Shown here one piece after another: positions 1 through 5,127 of a stretch of 5,127 nucleotides of DNA (the stretch's first letter is position 1; each line of letters begins with the position of its first letter). The notes beneath the pieces were generated by a model. That model was given only the letters and a program-made list of their open reading frames with translations. It was not told where the DNA came from and did not search any database. The stretch spans positions 1-5,127 of the forward strand of contig WJJA01000060.1 in NCBI GenBank assembly GCA_014729955.1. Reading direction: 5' to 3'. The position numbers were made by a program, and so were the translations under genes. The DNA is from a bacterium (GTDB taxonomy: Bacteria > Electryoneota > Electryoneia > Electryoneales > Electryoneaceae).

Positions 1-2
1 AG

Positions 3-584
3 CGAGACCTGTTCCACAAAGCGGTCTCCGGCCTCGCGGAAAAGTGCTTTGTGCCGTTAACCGTCGGCGGTTGGGTGGACAGCCTCGATGAATTCCGCAA
101 ACTGACCCGGTTGGGCGCGGACAAGGTGTGTGTCAACACGGAAGCGTTTCGCCGTCCTGAACTGATCACGGAATGCGCCGAGGTGTTCGGCAACCAGTGC
201 GTGGTATTGTCCCTCGATGCCAAACGCGATGATGACGGCGTCCACCGTGTGATGATCGACCGTGGCAGTGAGAGGACCGAAGCGATACCGTCGCAATGGG
301 CGGCGCGAGCGGTCGAAGCCGGAGCCGGCGAGATTTTTCTTAACAGTGTCGATCATGACGGCAACCGGCAGGGCTACGACCTGCCCCTGATGCGAAGCGT
401 GGTGCAGGCGGTCAGCGTGCCGGTGATCGCCATGGGCGGGGTACGGACCTGGGACCACCTCGTGGACGGCATTCGTGAAGCGGGGGTGGATGCCGTTGCG
501 GCGGCAAACATCTTCCACTATACGGAACACAGTACCAAAAAGGCCAAGGAGTACATGCGCAAAGCGGGCATCGACGTTCGCTGA
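3..584 (+). CDS. HisF-like imidazole glycerol phosphate synthase subunit paralogue (WbuZ/HisF2 type), 5' truncated
   Basis: The frame is open to the left edge, and the 193 residues seen match the HisF (beta/alpha)8 barrel from about HisF residue 59 to the C terminus, so roughly 58 N-terminal residues, including the first catalytic Asp, lie outside the window. The GTG at 51 is internal, because the codons before it already read as HisF (KCFVPLTVGG). Visible HisF landmarks are LTVGG, LGADKVCVN, the SLDAK strand (position of catalytic Asp130 in Thermotoga HisF), GAGEIFLNSVDHDG (second ammonia-site Asp), GYDL, IAMGG and AAANIFHY. HisF takes ammonia through its barrel from a HisH glutaminase. In surface-sugar clusters, paralogues (P. 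aeruginosa HisF2) feed ammonia to a WbpG-type amidotransferase. The next gene is exactly that type, so I infer this role rather than histidine synthesis. The histidine-type NTG loop is replaced by SERTEA, which fits a different acceptor. No HisH-like gene is in the window. Confidence 0.88.
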   Translation, partial: RDLFHKAVSGLAEKCFVPLTVGGWVDSLDEFRKLTRLGADKVCVNTEAFRRPELITECAEVFGNQCVVLSLDAKRDDDGVHRVMIDRGSERTEAIPSQWAARAVEAGAGEIFLNSVDHDGNRQGYDLPLMRSVVQAVSVPVIAMGGVRTWDHLVDGIREAGVDAVAAANIFHYTEHSTKKAKEYMRKAGIDVR

Positions 585-602
585 ACGCTTGACCGGAGAT
601 TC

Positions 603-609
603 AGGAGAG
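603..609 (+). promoter_or_regulatory. Ribosome binding site of the amidotransferase gene
   Basis: AGGAGAG lies three bases before the ATG at 613. It decides the start: the same frame is open back to 475 inside the HisF-like gene, but the stretch before 613 overlaps that gene and looks nothing like the family, whereas the protein from 613 begins directly with the conserved Cys-rich N terminus. Confidence 0.7.
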
Positions 610-612
610 TGT

Positions 613-1923
613 ATGGAATACTGCAAACGTTGCCTCTATCCGGCCAATGCCAAGCCGACCATCATTCTCGATGATGAAGGTGTGTGCAGCGGCTGCCGGT
701 ACCATGAATCACGGCAGGGCATCGACTGGAACGAACGGGAGGCATTCCTGCGCGATCTGCTGGCGGAGCACAAGGCCAAAGCGCGCGAAGCGGGCAATCC
801 TTATGACTGCATTATCCCTGTCGGGGGCGGCAAGGACAGCCACTTCCAGACCCACCTGATGAAGAATGTCTACGGTATGAATCCGCTCCTCGTGACCTAC
901 AACCACACCTACAATACCGCATTGGGCCTGCGCAACCTGAACAACCTGGTGAAGCAGTTCGGATGCGACCTGGTTCGTTTCACCACCAGCCCGGAAACCG
1001 CACGCAAGGTGAGCCGCTACATGCTGAAGCAGTGCGGCGACGTTACCTGGCACTACCACAGCGGCATCCGCACCTTCCCCTTCCAGATCGCGGTGATGTA
1101 CAACATCCCGCTGGTGATCCTTGGTGAACACGGTTTCGCCGAGCTGGTCGGGATGGTCACGCTTGAGGACATGGTCGAGCATACCCAGTGGACCCGTCGC
1201 GAAATGGACCAGCGCGGGTTCGATGCCTGGGATCTTGTCAACGAGGAAAGCGGCATCACCGAGCATGAAATCAAGCCGTTCACCTATCCGTCCGAAGAGG
1301 ACATCGAACGTGTCGGAGTGCGCGGCATCTACATGAGCAACTTCTTCGACTGGGACGCGAAGAAACAGGCGGAACTGATGCACGAGAAGTACGACTTCGA
1401 GTTCTTCAAAAGCCGCCGGGAACGCACCTTCGTGCTGTCCGCGAAAACCGACGATCACGCCAACGATGTGCACGATTACCTCAAGTACCTCAAGTTCGGG
1501 TACGGCCGTGCCACGGACGACGCGAGCACCGAAATCCGTCATGGTCGCATGACACGCGAGGAGGGCATCGAGATGGTGCGGCAGTATGATGCCAACCGTC
1601 CCCGCAGCCTCGATACTTACCTGGACTGGATGGGCATATCCGAGCAGGAGTTTCTCGATGCCGTAGAGCCGATGCGTGACACGGATCTTTGGGAAAAACA
1701 GCCGGACGGCACCTGGCAGCCCACCGACTCGGTGGTGAACCATGCGAACGATGAAGGCGTGGGCGCTGTTCGACCGACGCCGGTGCCGGAAGACAAACGC
1801 ACCTTCAGCGCGGCCAACCGAGAACTCTACTACAGTGAAACCCATTGGGCCGGACGTGAAGAGAAGGTCGGTGGATCGGAGCGGCCTCATAACGACGATG
1901 ACCTGGTGCCGATCATCCTGTGA
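613..1923 (+). CDS. N-acetyl sugar amidotransferase (WbpG/PseA/WbuX family)
   Basis: The protein has 436 residues. It starts with MEYCKRCLYP and has two Cys pairs, Cys4/Cys7 and Cys25/Cys28, likely a metal site. An adenylating PP-loop follows at residues 71-76 (GGGKDS), in a DCIIPVGGGKDSHFQ context typical of this family. Family members use ATP and ammonia from a HisH/HisF pair to convert an N-acetyl group into an acetamidino group on sugars such as diacetamido-mannuronic acid, pseudaminic acid or legionaminic acid, in the cytoplasm before polymer assembly or protein glycosylation. The HisF-like gene 28 nt upstream supports this. The sugar substrate cannot be told from sequence. Oddities: the first PP-loop residue is Gly71 where Ser is usual in SGGxDS. 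The protein also runs 61 residues (376-436) past DLWEKQPDGTW, near which WbpG and PseA end at about 375-380 residues. Codon use in the tail resembles the rest of the gene. The family call is strong, the exact substrate unknown. Confidence 0.92.
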   Translation: MEYCKRCLYPANAKPTIILDDEGVCSGCRYHESRQGIDWNEREAFLRDLLAEHKAKAREAGNPYDCIIPVGGGKDSHFQTHLMKNVYGMNPLLVTYNHTYNTALGLRNLNNLVKQFGCDLVRFTTSPETARKVSRYMLKQCGDVTWHYHSGIRTFPFQIAVMYNIPLVILGEHGFAELVGMVTLEDMVEHTQWTRREMDQRGFDAWDLVNEESGITEHEIKPFTYPSEEDIERVGVRGIYMSNFFDWDAKKQAELMHEKYDFEFFKSRRERTFVLSAKTDDHANDVHDYLKYLKFGYGRATDDASTEIRHGRMTREEGIEMVRQYDANRPRSLDTYLDWMGISEQEFLDAVEPMRDTDLWEKQPDGTWQPTDSVVNHANDEGVGAVRPTPVPEDKRTFSAANRELYYSETHWAGREEKVGGSERPHNDDDLVPIIL

Positions 1924-1927
1924 CCGC

Positions 1928-1934
1928 GGAGGGG
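1928..1934 (+). promoter_or_regulatory. Ribosome binding site deciding the dehydrogenase start
   Basis: GGAGGGG ends three bases before the ATG at 1938 (GGAGG is five bases away). It favours this ATG over the in-frame GTG at 1920, which overlaps the preceding stop codon and would have to use a site inside the upstream gene. Confidence 0.65.
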
Positions 1935-1937
1935 ACC

Positions 1938-2981
1938 ATGCCGGAAACCGTGCGGGCGTACGTCGCCGAGTTGACCGCACCGCGTACGTTGCAGTGGCGT
2001 AACGAGGAACTGTACACGGATCGACTTGCGCCGGGTGAAATTCTCGTCATGACCGAAAACAGCACCCTCTCGCCGGGCACTGAGCTCGCTGCCTGGCGCG
2101 GCGATCCGCCCCTGCGCCCGATGAAGGTCTATCCCCGCGTCGTTGGATACTGCCATGTGGGACGGGTGCTCGCGGTCGGTGCGGACGTCGAGTACCCCGT
2201 GCCGGGCGACCGTGTGCTCACCTACCAGTCTCATCGTAGCGCCTGCGTGATACCGGCCGGCAACATCGCCGCGGTTCTCCCGGAAACGCTCGATCCGGTC
2301 GCGGCAAGCACCGCCTATCTCTTCCACCTGGGCTACAATGCCCTGCTCAAGGCTGACATTCGCGCAGGCATGCATGTCGCCGTGGTCGGCCTCGGTGTGC
2401 TCGGATTGACGTCCACAGCATTGGCGGTGCAGGCGGGGGCGGAAGTCTACGCGTTTTCCAATCATCAGGAAGCCCGCGAGAAGGCGTCGGTCTTCGGCGC
2501 GAAAGCCGTGTTCGCAAAAGATGGACGAGATCGAATCGCCTCCGACCTGAACGATCTCACACGAGGAGTTGGGGTTGACGTCGTCATCAGCACGTCCAAT
2601 TCCTGGTCCGACTGGGAATTGACCATGAAGCTTGCGCGACGCGGCGGCACAATCGCCGTGCTGGGCTTTCCCGGCCGCGGGCAACCGCGTTGGGAGCAGA
2701 ATCCCCTCGATTCACGCTGGTTCTACGACAAGCAGCTCACGTTAATCGCCTGCGGATTCAGCCCGAACCTCGATGTCTCCCCATACGATGTCCGTTTTAC
2801 CCAGGCACGCAATATGGCGTGGCTGCTGGATCGAATCGAGGAGGGCCGTCTGCCCGGGCGTGAACTGGTGACGGATATTCTCCCGGCGGCCGACTTGACG
2901 AAGGCCTACGAACGGCTGGAGGCACGTGAACCCGGCCTGTTGACCCTGTCGCTCGACTGGCGGGGGAGTGCGCCGGTATGA
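1938..2981 (+). CDS. Zinc-independent-looking medium-chain dehydrogenase/reductase (alcohol dehydrogenase superfamily)
   Basis: A 347-residue protein of the usual length for the medium-chain dehydrogenase/reductase superfamily. The N-terminal GroES-like domain includes APGEILV (31-37), SPGTEL (45-50) and GYCHVGRVLAVG (70-81). The Rossmann domain has the dinucleotide motif GLGVLG (151-156) and the later IAVLGFPGRG stretch (239-248). Zinc enzymes usually have Cys where SPGTE stands and GHE where GYC stands, and four structural cysteines; none of these is visible, so catalytic zinc is probably lost. The same SxGTE/GY pattern is known from BchC-like proteins and from the dehydrogenase half of bi-domain oxidoreductases in polysaccharide clusters. 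The gene follows the amidotransferase by 14 nt and overlaps the next gene by four (ATGA), so translation is probably coupled. A role in oxidising or reducing a sugar intermediate is inferred from context. The 1920 GTG is an alternative start six codons longer. Confidence 0.85.
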   Translation: MPETVRAYVAELTAPRTLQWRNEELYTDRLAPGEILVMTENSTLSPGTELAAWRGDPPLRPMKVYPRVVGYCHVGRVLAVGADVEYPVPGDRVLTYQSHRSACVIPAGNIAAVLPETLDPVAASTAYLFHLGYNALLKADIRAGMHVAVVGLGVLGLTSTALAVQAGAEVYAFSNHQEAREKASVFGAKAVFAKDGRDRIASDLNDLTRGVGVDVVISTSNSWSDWELTMKLARRGGTIAVLGFPGRGQPRWEQNPLDSRWFYDKQLTLIACGFSPNLDVSPYDVRFTQARNMAWLLDRIEEGRLPGRELVTDILPAADLTKAYERLEAREPGLLTLSLDWRGSAPV

Positions 2982-4048
2982 AAGACGCACCCCTGCGAGC
3001 GGCGGTGATCGGCTGTGGACGGATGGGAGTGTTCACCTCCGAGAAGGTGCAACGCACCGCTCCGGCCGGCTGGATGCCGCTGAGCCATGCTGACGCACTC
3101 GACAGTCTCGATGCATACGAGCTGGTTGCGTTGTGCGACCCGGACCGTGACCGTTTGAATGAAGCCGGCGAGAAGTTCAGCATCAGCGCCCGCTTCACCG
3201 ATCATCGAGAACTGCTCGGACAGGTCAGGCCGGATGTGGTTACGATCGCCACACGTACCGATGTGCGCGCTCGAATCATGCGTGATGCCGCCTCGGCCGG
3301 TGTGCGCGGCATCCACGCGGAAAAACCGATCGCGCGCAGTGTGAAGGAATGGCGTGAGACCGCGGCGGAATTGCATCGACACAACGTCAAGCTGACCTGG
3401 GGCGCCTTGCGACGGTGGCATGAAACCTTCCGCCGTGCCCATGAAGAGGTCCGGCGGGATGAAACGGGCGCAGTCCGGGAGATCAGCGTCGAGTTCGGAC
3501 CGGGCCTGCTGCTGTGGGTCCATCCGCATTCGGTCGACCTGTTGATCCAGTTCGCCGGACGCAGGCCCGTAGAAGTTCGGGCGCAGTGCGAGATCGACCG
3601 ATCCGCGCTCAAAGGCGACCTCCTGGACCAGGACCCGGTGGTGCAATGGGCGCTGGTGACGTTTGAAAACGACACGGTCGGTCGAATCGGCACCGCCGCC
3701 GGCATGAATCTGCGTATCGGCTGTGAGAACGCTACGGTGACGGTGCACGGCGACGGCGCCTCGCTGGAACGGCGCCTGCGCAGCCGTGTACCGGGGCCTT
3801 ACTTTAGCGAGTATGACGAGCAAACCTTCGCACCGCAATACAGCGCCGCACAACGGGCGCTGCTTGACCTCGCGCAGGCGGTCCACAAGAACGCGAGCAC
3901 CGAGGTCACTTCAGATGAAATCGAATGGGGGCAGCGCCTTCTTACCGGCATCGTCCTCTCCGGTCTTGAGGAGGGTCGGGCGATTGCCCTCGATTCGATT
4001 CCCGAAGCCTTCACGATCACCGGCCGCCTGGGTGAAATGATCGCATGA
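2978..4048 (+). CDS. Gfo/Idh/MocA family oxidoreductase
   Basis: A 356-residue protein of normal family length. The N-terminal Rossmann fold opens with AAVIGCGRMG (8-17), continues with ELVALCDPDRDR (48-59) and VRPDVVTIATRT (83-94), and has the EKP motif at 115-117 whose Lys is the usual catalytic or cofactor-positioning residue. In the C-terminal domain HPHSVDLL (182-189) aligns with the family's GxHxxDLL, keeping His184 and Asp187; the Asp and Gly that often precede it are Trp180 and His182 here. Members are NAD(P)-dependent and oxidise, reduce or epimerise sugars and sugar nucleotides. The start overlaps the stop of the dehydrogenase gene (ATGA), so the two are probably translated together. 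This order, dehydrogenase then Gfo/Idh/MocA, matches the domain order of single-chain bi-domain oxidoreductases. The substrate is unknown; an N-acetylated sugar or uronic acid is a reasonable inference from the neighbouring amidotransferase. Confidence 0.9.
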   Translation: MKDAPLRAAVIGCGRMGVFTSEKVQRTAPAGWMPLSHADALDSLDAYELVALCDPDRDRLNEAGEKFSISARFTDHRELLGQVRPDVVTIATRTDVRARIMRDAASAGVRGIHAEKPIARSVKEWRETAAELHRHNVKLTWGALRRWHETFRRAHEEVRRDETGAVREISVEFGPGLLLWVHPHSVDLLIQFAGRRPVEVRAQCEIDRSALKGDLLDQDPVVQWALVTFENDTVGRIGTAAGMNLRIGCENATVTVHGDGASLERRLRSRVPGPYFSEYDEQTFAPQYSAAQRALLDLAQAVHKNASTEVTSDEIEWGQRLLTGIVLSGLEEGRAIALDSIPEAFTITGRLGEMIA

Positions 4049-4071
4049 TGAGTCAACCCCGGCAGCTTTTT
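4023..4071 (+). terminator. Possible rho-independent terminator at the end of the operon
   Basis: GCCGCCTGGGT (4023-4033) can pair with ACCCCGGCAGC (4056-4066) at nine of eleven positions, and five T residues follow at once (4067-4071). The loop is long (22 nt) and holds the stop codon of the Gfo/Idh/MocA gene, so the left arm is coding. The mismatches, long loop and short T tract make it only a fair candidate. An overlapping hairpin, GATGAG (4047-4052) with CTCATC (4076-4081), would compete with it. Confidence 0.33.
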
Positions 4072-4202
4072 CCTGCTCATCCCGAAGCTTTTCCCCCGAG
4101 CCGCCGCGGTATGCAGGTCGTGTTTGAAGCTGCGGGGGGTGCATGCGGGAATGCGAAATGCACGACAACCAGGCTGACGCGATTGATCTGAAGCCGACAG
4201 GT

Positions 4203-4230
4203 TTGGTAAGACGTTCAAATACAATAGAAT
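4203..4230 (+). promoter_or_regulatory. Candidate sigma-70 promoter for the FkbM-like gene
   Basis: TTGGTA (4203-4208, four of six to TTGACA) and TAGAAT (4225-4230, five of six to TATAAT) are 16 bases apart in the most A+T-rich part of the gap. TACAAT at 4220-4225 is an overlapping alternative -10. Transcription from here would give a leader of roughly 225 nt before the start at 4464, which is long, so a nearer promoter that I cannot recognise is also possible. Confidence 0.3.
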
Positions 4231-4323
4231 AAGACGCTTCCATGCTGTCGCGATCTCTTTGCCCGCCCCTGTCCGGCTTCTAGAAAACGTTTCATTGCCT
4301 TTCATCCAATCACCTCAACCCAT

Positions 4324-4373
4324 TGAACGACCCCGGGCATACCGTTTGCTCATAACGAAGTGAACGATCCGGG
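4324..4373. repeat. Short imperfect direct repeat
   Basis: TGAACGACCCCGGG (4324-4337) recurs as TGAACGATCCGGG (4361-4373), with starts 37 bases apart. The first seven bases are identical, and the rest differs by one substitution and one missing C. It could be a pair of binding sites upstream of the FkbM-like gene, but with only two short copies chance is a real alternative. Confidence 0.3.
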
Positions 4374-4463
4374 TCTTGCGTCCGAACGCAGGGGGGCAAG
4401 TCTCCGTTTGCAACCAAAGTTAAAGTGTCTCTGCAAGTTTGACGAGATAAGCGCGAGGCGGCC

Positions 4464-5127
4464 ATGCCCGATTTCTACTTCCAGCCGTGGACACAGATAC
4501 AGCGTCAGTACTACGAATTCCATACCCGCCAGGGACGAGGTGCGAAGCTTTTGAACCTCGAACCGACGGACGCGACGCACTACCGGGTCCGGTTCGAATT
4601 GCTGCGGGATCTTCACCGCCGGCTGCAACCGTATCGCTTTTTGCGTGACGGCGACCGTGTCATCATGGCGGGCGTTTCGGATGGATTCATCGAACTCGGC
4701 GTATCCACCCTGTTCATCACCTCCTCGGTGGTCGGTCCGTCGGGACATGTCTATGCTGTCGAACCCGATGAACGGAACGTCGCGGCGATTCGCCGTTACA
4801 TCGAAGCCAACGAAATCGCCAACGTAACCGTGATCCCGCGAGCGTTGTGGAAACGTGATGAGACGCTCGAATTCGTCAAGTTCCGCGACTTTACCAGCTC
4901 CAACATGTTCCGTGACCAGTTTGAACGCAAGGAAGCGGACCAGAAGGTTCTCTGGGGCGAAGCCCGGCGTCAGAGGGAGAGCTATACCGAGCAGGTGCCG
5001 GCGGTCTGCATCGACAGCCTGGCACGTTCGGGGCAGATCGAGGACGTACGCTTCCTCAACGTGACAATCAACGGCGCCGAAGCGGACGCTCTCGAAGGGG
5101 CGTCCACATTCCTGGCACGGCCCGATG
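4464..5127 (+). CDS. FkbM-family methyltransferase-like protein, 3' truncated
   Basis: The frame starts at ATG 4464 with GAGG at 4455-4458 five bases upstream. An in-frame stop at 4440-4442 with no start codon between it and the ATG fixes this start. It runs off the window after 221 codons. About 62 residues precede the Rossmann-like fold. Motif I region RVIMAGVSDG is at 65-74, then GPSGHVYAVEPDERN (91-105, Glu100 likely contacting the SAM ribose), IEANEIANVTVIPRAL (113-128), VCIDSL (181-186), and VRFLNVTINGAEADALEG (195-212). This order is the FkbM pattern, whose members O-methylate sugars in polysaccharides and antibiotics using SAM. Key positions differ: the motif I Asp is Met68, and in the KxDxEGAE-type motif Lys, Asp and Glu are Asn199, Thr201 and Asn203. 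It may be a divergent methyltransferase with another chemistry or a non-catalytic relative. The 415-nt gap suggests separate transcription. Family fairly sure, activity not. Confidence 0.82.
   Translation, partial: MPDFYFQPWTQIQRQYYEFHTRQGRGAKLLNLEPTDATHYRVRFELLRDLHRRLQPYRFLRDGDRVIMAGVSDGFIELGVSTLFITSSVVGPSGHVYAVEPDERNVAAIRRYIEANEIANVTVIPRALWKRDETLEFVKFRDFTSSNMFRDQFERKEADQKVLWGEARRQRESYTEQVPAVCIDSLARSGQIEDVRFLNVTINGAEADALEGASTFLARPD

Larger units (their letters stand above)
4049..4463. other. Intergenic region without a supportable gene
   Basis: This 415-nt stretch separates the four-gene operon from the FkbM-like gene. I found no reading frame with recognisable protein features and no tRNA. 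What it holds: the right part of a possible terminator, a G+C-rich segment at 4093-4150 with C5 and G6 runs and small inverted repeats, an A+T-rich patch around 4201-4240 (14 of 40 bases are G or C) with a candidate promoter, the 8-base palindrome AAACGTTT (4285-4292), an imperfect direct repeat (4324-4337 and 4361-4373) and a small stem at 4375-4392. It may be a promoter-bearing spacer with a long leader, or the scar of a lost gene. Confidence 0.6.

Noticed and set aside
475..612. Longer N terminus for the amidotransferase, starting inside the HisF-like gene
   Set aside because: The extra 46 residues are an out-of-frame reading of HisF codons. The start at 613 has a good ribosome binding site and begins at the conserved Cys motif.
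709..1980. Long open frame of 423 codons on the minus strand
   Set aside because: It lies opposite the amidotransferase gene, and its protein has no recognisable motifs. Long antisense frames are common in G+C-rich coding DNA.
1887..2684. Open frame of 265 codons on the minus strand
   Set aside because: It is a shadow of the dehydrogenase gene and crosses the gene boundary at 1923-1938 without any start signal or motif of its own.
2906..3886. Open frame of 326 codons on the minus strand
   Set aside because: It mirrors the Gfo/Idh/MocA gene, whose motifs and ATGA overlap with the preceding gene are clear. No family features are seen in the antisense product.
4111..4191. Small plus-strand frame of 26 codons in the spacer (MQVVFEAAGG...)
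   Set aside because: There is no ribosome binding site upstream, no recognisable feature, and the length is expected by chance.
3799..4305. Minus-strand frame of 168 codons ending inside the Gfo/Idh/MocA gene, considered as a convergent gene
   Set aside because: Half of it is antisense to the real gene. The product shows no domain or membrane pattern, and the part in the spacer alone is too short to support a gene.
4360..4554. Plus-strand frame of 64 codons from GTG 4360
   Set aside because: It overlaps the start of the FkbM-like gene in another frame, has no convincing ribosome binding site, and its product looks like shifted reading of that gene.
4350..4748. Minus-strand frame of 132 codons across the spacer and the FkbM-like gene
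   Set aside because: More than half overlaps the FkbM-like coding sequence, which has clear family motifs; the antisense product has none.

Overview
The window is a G+C-rich stretch of bacterial DNA. It carries the end of a surface-polysaccharide or sugar-nucleotide gene cluster, followed by a separate transcription unit that is cut by the right edge. Proteins that amidate N-acetylated sugars, sugar oxidoreductases and an FkbM-type methyltransferase together are typical of O-antigen, capsule or flagellin-glycan islands of Gram-negative bacteria. I infer a proteobacterium-like host, but nothing here fixes the taxon. There is no rRNA, tRNA, insertion sequence or CRISPR array.

Region 1 (1-4048) holds four genes on the plus strand with gaps of 28 nt, 14 nt and a 4-nt ATGA overlap, so it reads as one operon. 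In order they are: the C-terminal three quarters of a HisF-like ammonia-channelling synthase subunit, which begins before the window; a WbpG/PseA/WbuX-type N-acetyl sugar amidotransferase with four cysteines and a PP-loop; a medium-chain dehydrogenase without the usual zinc ligands; and a Gfo/Idh/MocA oxidoreductase. By analogy with WbpG-HisH2-HisF2, the first two genes should turn an N-acetyl group of an activated sugar into an acetamidino group. Ammonia would come from a HisH-like glutaminase, which is not in the window and is expected upstream. The two oxidoreductases are the separate-gene equivalents of the two halves of known bi-domain oxidoreductases and may make or modify the sugar that is amidated; this is inference. 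A stem followed by five T residues spans the end of the fourth gene and may close the operon.

Region 2 (4049-4463) is a 415-nt gap with no supportable gene. It contains an A+T-rich patch with a candidate sigma-70 promoter, a short imperfect direct repeat and small inverted repeats. Its size suggests that the next gene has its own control.

Region 3 (4464-5127) is the first 221 codons of an FkbM-family methyltransferase-like gene, open at the right edge. The fold pattern is clear, but the acidic residues usually seen in motif I and in the KxDxEGAE motif are replaced, so its activity as a methyltransferase is uncertain.

The most interesting points are the split dehydrogenase/Gfo-Idh pair tied to an acetamidino module, the 61-residue tail and altered PP-loop of the amidotransferase, and the degenerate motifs of the FkbM-like protein. 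No wholly new system is evident.
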